Of a DNA stretch of 64,000 bases, positions 1 through 7,790 are shown in pieces. The first letter of the stretch is position 1, and each line of letters begins with the position of its first letter. Both the position numbers and the translations under genes were made by a program. Origin of the DNA: Emcibacter sp. Its GTDB lineage: Bacteria > Pseudomonadota > Alphaproteobacteria > Sphingomonadales > Emcibacteraceae. The notes below the pieces were generated by a model that was not told the origin of the DNA, did no database searches, and worked only from the letters and a program-made list of their open reading frames with translations. The stretch is from NCBI RefSeq assembly GCF_963675455.1, contig NZ_OY776217.1:3396001-3460000 (forward strand). The letters are read 5' to 3'.

Positions 1-201
1 TTCGGCCAGTTGACCGATCGGGAACGGGAAGTCTCTGTGCGCATCATCCAGGGCTATACATCCGAGGCTATTGCACTCGATCTGGGTGTGGCCATTTCCA
101 CCGTTCATACCTACCGCAAGCGGGCCTATGCCAAGCTTGGCATTTCCTCACAGAACGAACTGTTCAGCCTGATCCTGGAACGGATGCCGGTTGCGACTTG
201 A
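1..201 (+). CDS. LuxR-family HTH regulator, C-terminal end (5' truncated by window)
   Basis: The frame is open from base 1 and stops at TGA 199-201, so only the last 66 residues are visible. They form a GerE/LuxR-type helix-turn-helix: LTDREREV opens the domain, followed by GYTSEAIALDLGVAISTVHTY (read in two overlapping parts), the classic recognition-helix pattern, then KLGISSQNEL at the end. In this family the domain binds promoter DNA as a dimer. The sensor or receiver part lies upstream of the window, so it cannot be said whether this is a NarL-type response regulator, a quorum-sensing receptor or a stand-alone LuxR protein. It converges on the next gene with only 13 bases between them. 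Confidence 0.85.
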   Translation, partial: FGQLTDREREVSVRIIQGYTSEAIALDLGVAISTVHTYRKRAYAKLGISSQNELFSLILERMPVAT

Positions 202-214
202 TAAATGCACCTGA

Positions 215-979
215 TCACACTTTGTCCTTGCCTGCCTTCATGGCCAGGAAGGCAGCACCAAATGTTGTGATAGGGCCAAGCTTCGGGTCAATCTTCTTCA
301 GGAGGCGTGCCGCAAACAACGACCTGGGATAATAAATAGCGCCGCGGATCTCGATGACCCGCAATCCGGCATTTTCAGCCAGCGAACGCAATTCCGGTGC
401 CGTCCGGAACCGGGCCCGACGCCAGAGTTTCGAACCGAACCAGGCGCGAAACCGGCGTTGTACCGCCCACAGGCTCCACTTTCCAAGCTCGCCGATGACC
501 AGACAGCCACCCGGTCGCAGGACACGTGCAATTTCGGCAAAGACCGGTGCCGGATCAACGACAAAACACAGGATTGTTTTGGCAAGAACGATATCAAACT
601 GCTGATCGCTGAACGGCAGGGCTTCGGCTGTGGCGACATAAAAATGCGCATCGGGAAAATGCGCATCGGGCTGATCGCGCGCAGCCTGTGCCGTCGCCGC
701 TTCAATCATTTTTTCGGAGATATCCACCCCGGTTATCCGCGCCCCGCGCCGGGCAAGTTCAATCGCATTCGTGCCATCACCGCACCCGACATCCAGGATG
801 TCCCTGCCAGCGGGATCGCCCATCATTTCATTGAGTACCCGATCCTCAAGCGTCTCGGTAAGTTGACCAATCTCTGACGCCCGCCATTGGGCATAAATAT
901 CGGGATCGAGGTCCAATTCTTCTCTCTTTGCCGTCACTGGCATACCTTTCGCGCTGACAGGCCCGGAATATTTTGTCAT
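215..979 (-). CDS. Class I SAM-dependent methyltransferase (UbiE/Methyltransf_11 type)
   Basis: A 254-residue protein with the Rossmann methyltransferase core. Motif I is DILDVGCGDGTNAIELA (about residues 61-77), the acidic end of strand 2 is GVDISEKM, and motif II/III region reads LPFSDQQFDIVLAKTIL followed by RVLRPGGCLVIGE. These residues bind S-adenosylmethionine; the substrate cannot be read from the sequence, and small-molecule, quinone or lipid methylation are all possible. An exact 15-bp tandem duplication at 641-670 doubles PDAHF within the region after motif I. Start is ATG 979; an alternative ATG at 943 is possible since neither has a strong ribosome site. It diverges from the ferritin-like gene at 1078. 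Confidence 0.85.
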   Translation of the reverse strand: MTKYSGPVSAKGMPVTAKREELDLDPDIYAQWRASEIGQLTETLEDRVLNEMMGDPAGRDILDVGCGDGTNAIELARRGARITGVDISEKMIEAATAQAARDQPDAHFPDAHFYVATAEALPFSDQQFDIVLAKTILCFVVDPAPVFAEIARVLRPGGCLVIGELGKWSLWAVQRRFRAWFGSKLWRRARFRTAPELRSLAENAGLRVIEIRGAIYYPRSLFAARLLKKIDPKLGPITTFGAAFLAMKAGKDKV

Positions 980-1010
980 ACTTCATATCTACAAGTGTGC
1001 TGCACCGCAG

Positions 1011-1035
1011 TCCAAAGTCAAGTATCTGCTTTGGA
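1011..1035. promoter_or_regulatory. Inverted repeat in divergent promoter region
   Basis: TCCAAAG (1011-1017) and CTTTGGA (1029-1035) form a perfect 7-bp inverted repeat with an 11-base spacer, inside the 98-base region between the divergent methyltransferase and ferritin-like genes. The dimension suits a dimeric repressor site, but it could also be a chance hairpin. The regulator is unknown. Confidence 0.3.
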
Positions 1036-1077
1036 CAATCTCTGTTCAATCAAAAATTCGGAAGGGAAAGGAAAATC

Positions 1078-1482
1078 ATGAAAGACAAAACCCTGAACGC
1101 CCTGAACGAGGCTCTTGAAGATGAATATAAAGCCCGGGCAACCTACAGAAAAGTGATTGAGACCTTTGGCGAGATTCGGCCGTTCGTCAATATTGTTGAA
1201 GCAGAAGATCGTCACGCCCAGGCTCTGCTGCGCCAGTTTGAACGCCTAGGCTTTGAACCACCTGAGGATCGCTGGGATGGACAGATTAAGGCCCCCGCGT
1301 CAATAAAAGACGCCTGTGCCGAAGCCATCGATGCCGAAATAGAAAATGCGGAAATGTATGATCGTCTTTTGAAAGAAGTTGAGGACCCTTCCGTCCGTAA
1401 CGTTCTTCTTAACCTGCAGGATGCTTCGCAAAACCGTCATCTTCCGGCTTTTCGCAGATGTCTGGGAAGATATTCGGAATAA
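1078..1482 (+). CDS. Ferritin-like (DUF2202/rubrerythrin-type) protein
   Basis: A 134-residue all-helical protein. The ATG at 1078 is preferred over upstream in-frame starts because it follows GGAAAGGAAAATC, a good ribosome site, and because the recognisable fold starts there. Four helices carry ferritin-like di-metal ligands: LEDEYKARATY (helix 1), VEAEDRHAQAL (helix 2, E..H pattern), DAEIENAEMYDRLL (helix 3) and QDASQNRHLPAF (helix 4, D/N..H). Such proteins bind a di-iron site and act in oxidative stress or iron handling; the exact role here is unknown. It lacks the rubredoxin domain of true rubrerythrin. Neighbours give no firm operon partner; the next gene starts 175 bases downstream. Confidence 0.75.
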   Translation: MKDKTLNALNEALEDEYKARATYRKVIETFGEIRPFVNIVEAEDRHAQALLRQFERLGFEPPEDRWDGQIKAPASIKDACAEAIDAEIENAEMYDRLLKEVEDPSVRNVLLNLQDASQNRHLPAFRRCLGRYSE

Positions 1483-1657
1483 GTGCCCTGCCCTGATTGC
1501 ATTCCACGACAGTCCGTCAGCCACCATTGTCAGCCGGACGCCGGTCAGCTATACAAAATTCGCAGGGGAGCCAGTCACATTTGGCGTTCGCCGTGTCTTT
1601 TCATTTCCTTCCAGCCGTTCTATATCTTGAATAATCAGACTTACCAGAGGAACCTCC

Positions 1658-2701
1658 ATGACCAGACCTAACCGCCCGCAGATGCAATATCCTTTCTCTG
1701 ACGATCTGGAATATGCCAGCCCGGAAATGGTGGCGGAAGGGGTCTATCGCTGTCGTATCCCGCTGGAGTTCGGCCCCCCCTATATCAACAGCTGGCTGCT
1801 GGAAGAGGAGGATGGCTGGACCGTGGTGGATACGGGCATGGGCACGGAGGTATCCTCCAACGCCTGGCGGAAAGTGTTTAAAAACTTCCTGGGCGACAAA
1901 CCGGTAAACCGCCTGATCGCCACCCACATGCATCCGGACCATCTGGGGCTGGCCGGCTGGATCTGCCATAAATGGAACATTCCGCTGCATATGTCGCAAA
2001 CCGAATATCTCATGGCCCGGACCCTGATTGCCGACACCCACCATGACGTACCGGACGAAGCAACGACCTTTATCCATGCGGCCGGGTACACCGGGGAACA
2101 GGAGGATATGTACCGGGCCGAATTCGGCAAGTTCGGCAGCGTGATCCGCACCCTGCCCCATGCCTTCCACCGGCTTAAGGACGGCGACCGCCTGACCATT
2201 GGCGGCGTGGACTGGAATGTTGTGATCGGCCGCGGCCATTCACCGGAGCATGTCTGCCTGCACTGCCCGGAAAAAAACCTGTTTATTGCCGGCGATCAAT
2301 TGCTACCGGAAATTTCCTCCAACATCAGCGTCTGGCCGACGGAACCCGAGGCAAATCCACTGAAAGACTGGCTCGAGTCCTGTGCGAAACTGAAAGATTA
2401 CCTGCCAGAGGACGTGCTGGTCCTGCCGGCCCACGGCAATCCCTTCAGGGGGGCCAGGGAACGGCTGGCCTATCTGATTGCCGATCATGAGGAAAATCTC
2501 GCCAAGCTACTTGAACTGTGCCAAACGCCGGTCCGGGTCCCGGACTGTTTTGTCACCCTGTTCAAGCGCGAGTTACCCGACGACAAGATCAACCTGGCGA
2601 CCGGCGAAACCATCGCCCACCTCAATTACCTGATCCATGACGGCAGCATCATCCGCGAAACGGATGACAAAGGCGTCAACCATTATCGCCGGGCGGAGTG
2701 A
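1658..2701 (+). CDS. MBL-fold metallohydrolase
   Basis: A 347-residue cytosolic metallo-beta-lactamase-fold hydrolase with no signal peptide. Metal ligands are visible in order: THMHPDHLG (about residues 89-97, the HxHxDH motif), a GRGHSPEH histidine, the GDQLLP aspartate and a late PAHG histidine; together they make a binuclear zinc site. A C-terminal winged-helix-like segment (about 265-347) is typical of the LACTB2/hydrolase subgroup that acts on thioesters or nucleic acids. The ribosome site is GAGG, seven bases before the ATG. The stop lies only 2 bases from the convergent stop of the CobN-like gene, leaving no room for a separate terminator, so the two transcripts probably overlap. Confidence 0.9.
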   Translation: MTRPNRPQMQYPFSDDLEYASPEMVAEGVYRCRIPLEFGPPYINSWLLEEEDGWTVVDTGMGTEVSSNAWRKVFKNFLGDKPVNRLIATHMHPDHLGLAGWICHKWNIPLHMSQTEYLMARTLIADTHHDVPDEATTFIHAAGYTGEQEDMYRAEFGKFGSVIRTLPHAFHRLKDGDRLTIGGVDWNVVIGRGHSPEHVCLHCPEKNLFIAGDQLLPEISSNISVWPTEPEANPLKDWLESCAKLKDYLPEDVLVLPAHGNPFRGARERLAYLIADHEENLAKLLELCQTPVRVPDCFVTLFKRELPDDKINLATGETIAHLNYLIHDGSIIRETDDKGVNHYRRAE

Positions 2702-2703
2702 CG

Positions 2704-5700
2704 CTACTCCGCCGGCACGGCGCTGAACCCGCTTGAGCCGCCGGAACGGCGGCCGGCCTGATGGATCGCGCCGCCGACAAAGAACAGCAGGCACAGCCCG
2801 AAGCTGGCCATCAGCAGAATATTCCACTCACTCTCAGTTACCTCGGTTTTTTCCACCTTCTTCAGTTCGCGACCTTCCACCGGCTGGCTCATCTGCCCCT
2901 GAGACGCTGCACTCGGTGCCGGAAGGGCAGCAGAAAGACCAAACCCGGCGGCCTCGGCATTGACAAAATCAGCCAGCTTTTCGTTCTCCACGATCAGGTC
3001 ATATGTGTTGACCAGCTCAATCAGCCGCTCCACCAGCACCTGCCGGGTTTCGTCACTGGCGTCCCAATAATCCTTGCGCACCGCTTCCAGCATACGTTCG
3101 ATGATCTGGGCCTGGGCGCCGGGGTTTACTTTTTCAAACCATTCCTGAATGCCGAGATCGAACTTGTCGTTGACATAGATCTCGGCAAATTCCTGCCACT
3201 GGTCGGCCCGCACCAGATTGGGATCAACCACCTGCCAGCCCCAGAAATTGGTGATCTTGCCTTCCATGGTGGTCGCCCCCGAATAGCCTTCCTTCATCAT
3301 TTCGCTGACCCAGCGGCTGTGCTGGGTGCGGGTGCGCAGTTCCTTGGCCAGGAACTGGGCGGCATCCTCGGCCCGCGGATTTTTGGCGTCCCGCAGGTTG
3401 GAAATGACCATGTCCGGGCTCTTGCCGTCCAGGTTGCGAATGGCTAGTGACAGGCCGCCAAAATACTCAAAGGGATCGTCGCTGGAAATCATGCCATAGA
3501 GGTTGGACGAACGGGCAAACATGGCCACATCGGTGCCGGACAGCTGCTTGCCGTAGATATTGACGCCCTCCACTTTCTCACCCCAGCGGTCGGGATCGGC
3601 CCCGTAAGCGTTGCCCATTTTGGCCATGTAATTATCGGCGATTTTAGCGTCCGTTTCCCAAGTATCGCTGGCTCGAACCGCATCATCAACGCCGGAGCCG
3701 TAAGTGCCGCTTTCACCGGAGAACACCCGCACGGTGGAGAAATAGTCCGCATCCTCCTCGCTCATGCCCTCGGCCAGAAGTTCTGCCCTGACCCGCTGGC
3801 TGTTGTCCCAGATGGAGTTATTGGCTTCCCTGAGCTCGGCCACCTGCTTCACCGCCTCGGCCAGCCGCAGCACCACATTGGGGAAGGCATCCCGGTACAG
3901 CCCGGTGGCCGACAGCACCACGTCGACCCGGGGCCGCTTCAATTCCCGCATGGGGATGATTTCAGTGCCGGTGACAATGCCGCTGTCGCTCCAGACCGGA
4001 CGCACCCCCATGGCATAAAGCGCCTGGCTTTCCAGCACGCCATAATGACGCATGGCCTCGATGGACCAGAGGGAAAAAGCCAGCTTATCGGGATAACGGC
4101 CATGCTGTATGTAATAATCGCTGATCACGCCCTCGACCAGTTCCTTGCCCTGTTCCCAGGCGGCCCTGGTCGGCAGGCGGGCTGGATCGAAGCCATAGAG
4201 GTTGTAGCCGCTGGCAAGAGAGTCCGGAGACCGTACAGGATCACCGCCAGTCTTGACCGGAATATAATTACCGTTGAGCCCCGCGACCAGATGGGGCATT
4301 TCCCGGATGCCTTCCATGCGGTTGTAGTAATCGCGGCCCTTTTCCATGTCGGCCTGTAATTCTTCATCCAGGTCGCCGATATCCTTGCCCAGGATCACAT
4401 AGTCGCGCACGGTCCTGAAACCGGCCAAATCCTCCAGATTATCGGCCTTGCTGTCGAGGTGGTCGGTGCCAGACTCTTCCGCAGACCCATAATCGTCGCC
4501 CTCGATTTCCCGCGCCCGGGTCACGAAATCCCGGCCCAGCATCTGGACAATGGTGGAGGTCACCAGATCCGGTTCAGCCAGTTCGCCGAAGGTATGCAGG
4601 CCCAGCGGCTGGTTGGCATTGGCCACATCCTCCAGATAGAGATGCAGCTGTTCCAGGAAATGATCAAAGTCTGCCGCGATGTCGGTTTCCGTCAGGCCCA
4701 GGTCGTCACAGACCTTGCTTTCAAAACAGATTTGCTTGAGCTGTTCTCCGGTTTTCTGTTTCACCCCGCCGTCATCCAGCGACTTATACTGGTGCATCAG
4801 TTCATGCACATTGGCGGTCTCGCCTTCCAGTCCGGCGGCGGCGAAAGGCGGCGTCATATGGGCCACGACAACGGCGCTGCCGCGACGCTTGGTCTGCATG
4901 GCCTCGCCCACATCGTCAATGATGAAAGGATACATGACCGGCGTGTCCCAGACGGCCAGGTTGCCCTGGTCATAACGGGACAGGCCCCGCTCCTTGCCGG
5001 AAAGATATTCCTGACTACCATGGGTGCCGAGATGGATGATGGCGTCGCTGTTCCAGAACTTGCGAGCATAATAATAGGCGGCCAGATAATAATGGTTCAT
5101 GGGCACCGTGCCCTGGTGATAGATCAGCTTGTCCTGGTCCTTGTCGTCGGAGCGCGGCGGCTGGCGCATCACCAGCATATTGCCGTTGCGGATCCGGGGC
5201 AGCACGAAGAAGGCCTCGCCGTCCCGCTTCACCACCATAAAATTATCCTCGGCCTTGCCCCAGAAATCATTGATCGGTTTGGTGACGTCTTCCGGCAGGC
5301 TGTTGAACCAGTCGAGATAATCCTTCACCGGCATCAGTTCCGCCAAGTCGTCCTTTAGCAGTTCGTCCAGTTCATAGTCCCGGTAGAAGGGATTGAGGAT
5401 ACGGTCGACGGGATCGGTGAAATAGGTACTGTCGACCTTGTTGACACCATAACCCGCCTCATTGAGGTTGGCGCTGATGGACCGCAGGCTCTGTTCGATA
5501 TTGAGGAAAGAGGCGCCCATATCCTTGTCGCCCCAGACCATAACGGCCAGTTTCTTTTCCCCATTGGGCTTGTGGCGCAAGGCGGCATATTTCAGGGCGC
5601 GGGAGACCAGATGGTCCAGCTGATAATCGATCACTTCGGCCCGGCCAGTCTGCTTGTTCACCGCCGCCACGATCACCGGATCAATCACCCCGGCGCTCTC

Positions 5701-6648
5701 CGGAAGCACAAGAACGAAAGGTGTCATGGTGGCCGAGATACCCTGGCTGTCCTGTTCCCAGTCTGCCTGACTGCCGTCAAAATAGGTCAGCGCCTGCATC
5801 ACCGGCACGCCAAGACGTTCGAATTCCTCTTTCCGCTTGCCAGCCCAGTGAATAGAGCGAAAGTTCACGATGACGTCGATGATCGTTTCGCCGTCCTTCT
5901 GCAGCATCGGCACATAGTCACTGGACCGGGGACTGACCTCGAAAAAGAAGGGGATGGCCAGCGCCCCCTTTTCCTCGATCCGGGCAATGGCCGCATCGAC
6001 CACATCCGTATTGACGGATTCAATCTGGGACCGTTGCAGGAGGACGCCGACGACAGACTCTTGACCATCGAGCTCCACACCCCGCCAGTTCAGATAGGAC
6101 CCGACATCCTGAAAGATAAGTCCTTCATATCCGGGAGCATAGATCCCCACTTCCGGATAGACCACCGGTGCCGGGACAGACGTTGAGCCATTACCGAAAA
6201 CCTGATGGGCCAGATAATCGGCCATGCGGCTGAGGTTCACCTTGCCGCCATTGTCATAATAGTCATGCAGCGCCTGCGCCTGTTTCGTTGTCAGTCCCTT
6301 CACCAGGTCAGGGCTTTGCAGCCAGTTGACGGCCAGCAACCGGGCCTTTGCCGCCGCCACCGCCGGCAGGAATTTGCCGAAGGATTTTTCACTGCTGCGG
6401 GCGGAGGAATCATCCATTAGAACCAGATCGTAACCATTGAACCTGGCCAGCGCCTGCTCCCCGGTCTTGAAGTCCCGGGCATTCACTTCATCAAAGGAAA
6501 TATCATGCCGGGCGGCAAACTCCTTGATCACCGTGATCTTGGCCGCATTGGCGTGAGTGCCCGACACATAGAGAATTTTGTGGGTCTGTCCCGCCAGTGA
6601 AGTTGTGGTCAAAGCCAGAAAGGCCATCAAGGTCAGCAGAATGCGCAT
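2704..6648 (-). CDS. Exported, membrane-anchored CobN/magnesium-chelatase-like protein (HmuS-type)
   Basis: A 1314-residue member of the CobN/BchH large-chelatase family. Unlike cytosolic CobN it begins with a signal peptide (LLTLMAFLALTTTSLAG) and ends with one membrane helix (WNILLMASFGLCLLFFVGGA, about 1275-1295) and a basic tail, which places the catalytic body in the periplasm. The family signature is IHLGTHGSQEYLSGKERG (about 536-553), a variant of the chelatase HxGTHG motif. No CobS or CobT AAA+ partners are nearby; instead ExbB-like and ExbD-like genes sit upstream in the same operon and a TonB receptor diverges. That set-up is known from Hmu heme-uptake loci, where the CobN-like HmuS removes iron from heme. 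Heme (or another metal tetrapyrrole) de-chelation is therefore the best guess, not cobalt insertion. The ribosome site is AGGA, seven bases before ATG. Confidence 0.88.
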   Translation of the reverse strand: MRILLTLMAFLALTTTSLAGQTHKILYVSGTHANAAKITVIKEFAARHDISFDEVNARDFKTGEQALARFNGYDLVLMDDSSARSSEKSFGKFLPAVAAAKARLLAVNWLQSPDLVKGLTTKQAQALHDYYDNGGKVNLSRMADYLAHQVFGNGSTSVPAPVVYPEVGIYAPGYEGLIFQDVGSYLNWRGVELDGQESVVGVLLQRSQIESVNTDVVDAAIARIEEKGALAIPFFFEVSPRSSDYVPMLQKDGETIIDVIVNFRSIHWAGKRKEEFERLGVPVMQALTYFDGSQADWEQDSQGISATMTPFVLVLPESAGVIDPVIVAAVNKQTGRAEVIDYQLDHLVSRALKYAALRHKPNGEKKLAVMVWGDKDMGASFLNIEQSLRSISANLNEAGYGVNKVDSTYFTDPVDRILNPFYRDYELDELLKDDLAELMPVKDYLDWFNSLPEDVTKPINDFWGKAEDNFMVVKRDGEAFFVLPRIRNGNMLVMRQPPRSDDKDQDKLIYHQGTVPMNHYYLAAYYYARKFWNSDAIIHLGTHGSQEYLSGKERGLSRYDQGNLAVWDTPVMYPFIIDDVGEAMQTKRRGSAVVVAHMTPPFAAAGLEGETANVHELMHQYKSLDDGGVKQKTGEQLKQICFESKVCDDLGLTETDIAADFDHFLEQLHLYLEDVANANQPLGLHTFGELAEPDLVTSTIVQMLGRDFVTRAREIEGDDYGSAEESGTDHLDSKADNLEDLAGFRTVRDYVILGKDIGDLDEELQADMEKGRDYYNRMEGIREMPHLVAGLNGNYIPVKTGGDPVRSPDSLASGYNLYGFDPARLPTRAAWEQGKELVEGVISDYYIQHGRYPDKLAFSLWSIEAMRHYGVLESQALYAMGVRPVWSDSGIVTGTEIIPMRELKRPRVDVVLSATGLYRDAFPNVVLRLAEAVKQVAELREANNSIWDNSQRVRAELLAEGMSEEDADYFSTVRVFSGESGTYGSGVDDAVRASDTWETDAKIADNYMAKMGNAYGADPDRWGEKVEGVNIYGKQLSGTDVAMFARSSNLYGMISSDDPFEYFGGLSLAIRNLDGKSPDMVISNLRDAKNPRAEDAAQFLAKELRTRTQHSRWVSEMMKEGYSGATTMEGKITNFWGWQVVDPNLVRADQWQEFAEIYVNDKFDLGIQEWFEKVNPGAQAQIIERMLEAVRKDYWDASDETRQVLVERLIELVNTYDLIVENEKLADFVNAEAAGFGLSAALPAPSAASQGQMSQPVEGRELKKVEKTEVTESEWNILLMASFGLCLLFFVGGAIHQAGRRSGGSSGFSAVPAE

Positions 6649-6672
6649 GGTATTTTCCTGTAAATAATCAAA

Positions 6673-7005
6673 CTAGTCAGCGGAACTTTCTGCAGTTCCC
6701 TCGTCAGGTACATAGATGATTGAGCCGTCCGGCATGCGGTAGGCAACACCCGCCTTGACGCCCTCACCGGAGCCGATATTGCCGGTGCTTTTATAGGTTT
6801 CGATCTTCTCGCCCTTTTTGATGATCATCTCCATATCTTCCTGGCCGGGGTTCTTGATCACCATGACATCATCATCCAGAAAGGGGTTGATCGGATTCTG
6901 GGCAATGGAAATCAGCAGTGCCGCAATCAGCACCAGGAAAACATCCACAAGATTGACCACCGACAGGGCCGGGTTGATGGATTCGTCTTCGTCAAGAAGC
7001 TTCAC
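6673..7005 (-). CDS. DUF2149 protein, ExbD-like single-span membrane protein
   Basis: A 110-residue protein starting at GTG 7005, chosen because AGGAGG lies six bases upstream and because the longer in-frame extension is only the shadow of exbB. A short cytosolic N-terminus (KLLDEDESINPALS) leads into one membrane helix, NLVDVFLVLIAALLISIAQ, whose aspartate sits where ExbD/TolR carry their proton-conducting Asp. The periplasmic part contains PFLDDDVMVIKNPG and a C-terminal segment with YRMPDGSIIYV. It overlaps the end of the ExbB-like gene by 14 bases, a sign of translational coupling. The family is known as a companion of CobN-like chelatases. Its role as proton-channel partner is inference from the ExbD resemblance. 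Confidence 0.85.
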   Translation of the reverse strand: MKLLDEDESINPALSVVNLVDVFLVLIAALLISIAQNPINPFLDDDVMVIKNPGQEDMEMIIKKGEKIETYKSTGNIGSGEGVKAGVAYRMPDGSIIYVPDEGTAESSAD

Positions 7006-7576
7006 GGAGGGCCTCCTTTTCCTGTCCCGGTCCCTCGCTGCAGTTTTCCACATGGGGCAGCAGGGCCACCAGTTCCTGGGCCAGCCATTTCTTTTTGGTG
7101 CTGGCGATAAAGAAGGTGATGGAGGCCACCACAAGTCCGAAGATCACGGCGGAAAAAGCGACAATGAGGTTTTCACTGATGCCCTGCACGTCCCCGTCGG
7201 AAAGGCTTTTCAGCGCCGGGCCCATGGGAATCATGGTGGCGATCAGGCCGAGCATGGGCGCCACCCGGCTGACCATGCGTACGCCCTCCATTTCACCCAG
7301 CGCCGCGACATCCAGTTCGTCTTTGCTCACTTGGGGATTTTCCACCGCCAGCGCCGCCAGCGGATACCCTTTTGGCGTCTCTGCCGCCTGTGACCAAAGC
7401 CCGTTCTTCAGCAGCCTGCGAAACCTGGCTTTTCCCCGGCTACGCTGATAGCCCTGAACAAAAAAACCGCCCAAAGCATAAAGGCTGTAGAAAAACAACA
7501 GCACCAGCAGGATAAGGACCGGGGCCATAAACAGGTCTGATACCTGATACATTAATTCTTCAAGAGTCCGGATCAC
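6992..7576 (-). CDS. MotA/TolQ/ExbB-type proton channel subunit
   Basis: A 194-residue membrane protein starting with GTG; GGAG is seven bases upstream. One helix near the N-terminus (MAPVLILLVLLFFYSLYALG), a cytosolic stretch, then two helices (RVAPMLGLIATMIPMGPAL and VAFSAVIFGLVVASITFFIA) match the ExbB/TolQ layout, with the PMLGLIATMIPMG segment corresponding to the conserved PLLGLLGTV motif. It is the first gene of an exbB-DUF2149-cobN operon transcribed away from the TonB receptor. Together with DUF2149 it could use the proton gradient either to energise a TonB-like step or to drive the chelatase itself. There is no TonB gene in the window. Confidence 0.88.
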   Translation of the reverse strand: MIRTLEELMYQVSDLFMAPVLILLVLLFFYSLYALGGFFVQGYQRSRGKARFRRLLKNGLWSQAAETPKGYPLAALAVENPQVSKDELDVAALGEMEGVRMVSRVAPMLGLIATMIPMGPALKSLSDGDVQGISENLIVAFSAVIFGLVVASITFFIASTKKKWLAQELVALLPHVENCSEGPGQEKEALREAS

Positions 7577-7610
7577 GAGACTACTCCACTCAATAATTAT
7601 CTAATATATG

Positions 7611-7631
7611 GAAGGGGTTGCCCCTTCTTTT
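7611..7631 (+). terminator. 7-bp GC-rich hairpin with T-run in the divergent region
   Basis: GAAGGGG (7611-7617), TTG loop, CCCCTTC (7621-7627), then TTTT on the + strand. It lies 35 bases before the exbB start. On the + strand it looks like a small intrinsic terminator that would shield the receptor promoter from antisense read-through; on the - strand it would be a hairpin in the exbB leader. Function not established. Confidence 0.35.
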
Positions 7632-7685
7632 CAAACAATCTCCCTTATGCTCATACAGATCCCCGATCACTTTTGCAACTAATTT

Positions 7686-7700
7686 TGCGAATCATTATTA
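7686..7700. promoter_or_regulatory. Fur-like box 1 (upstream of receptor promoter)
   Basis: TGCGAATCATTATTA is a 7-1-7 arrangement matching the Fur pattern TGATAAT-n-ATTATCA at 11 of 14 half-site positions. It sits just upstream of the -35 hexamer of the receptor promoter and can also cover the promoter of the divergent exbB operon. The surrounding 18 bases (7685-7702) recur exactly at 7737-7754. Confidence 0.65.
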
Positions 7701-7705
7701 ATACA

Positions 7706-7734
7706 TTGACCCACCTCGCCATCCTTGTTACAAA
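7706..7734 (+). promoter_or_regulatory. Predicted sigma-70 promoter of the TonB receptor gene
   Basis: TTGACC (7706-7711), a 17-base spacer, and TACAAA (7729-7734) form a reasonable housekeeping promoter. Both flanks are occupied by identical Fur-like boxes, so a repressor could cover the -35 edge and the start site together. The predicted start near 7741 falls inside box 2. Confidence 0.55.
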
Positions 7735-7737
7735 AGT

Positions 7738-7752
7738 TGCGAATCATTATTA
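7738..7752. promoter_or_regulatory. Fur-like box 2 (over the predicted transcription start)
   Basis: An exact second copy of TGCGAATCATTATTA, 52 bases (about five DNA turns) after the first, so both boxes face the same side of the helix. It immediately follows the predicted -10 element, a classic repressor position. This supports iron-dependent control of the receptor. Confidence 0.65.
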
Positions 7753-7790
7753 ATTGTAAAAACAGCCCTCGGGCACCGGGAGTATATTTT

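Noticed and set aside
2704..6648. Aerobic cobalamin cobaltochelatase CobN
   Set aside because: The protein is exported and membrane-anchored, and no CobS, CobT or other cobalamin genes are nearby; the ExbB/DUF2149/TonB context argues for the Hmu-type branch.
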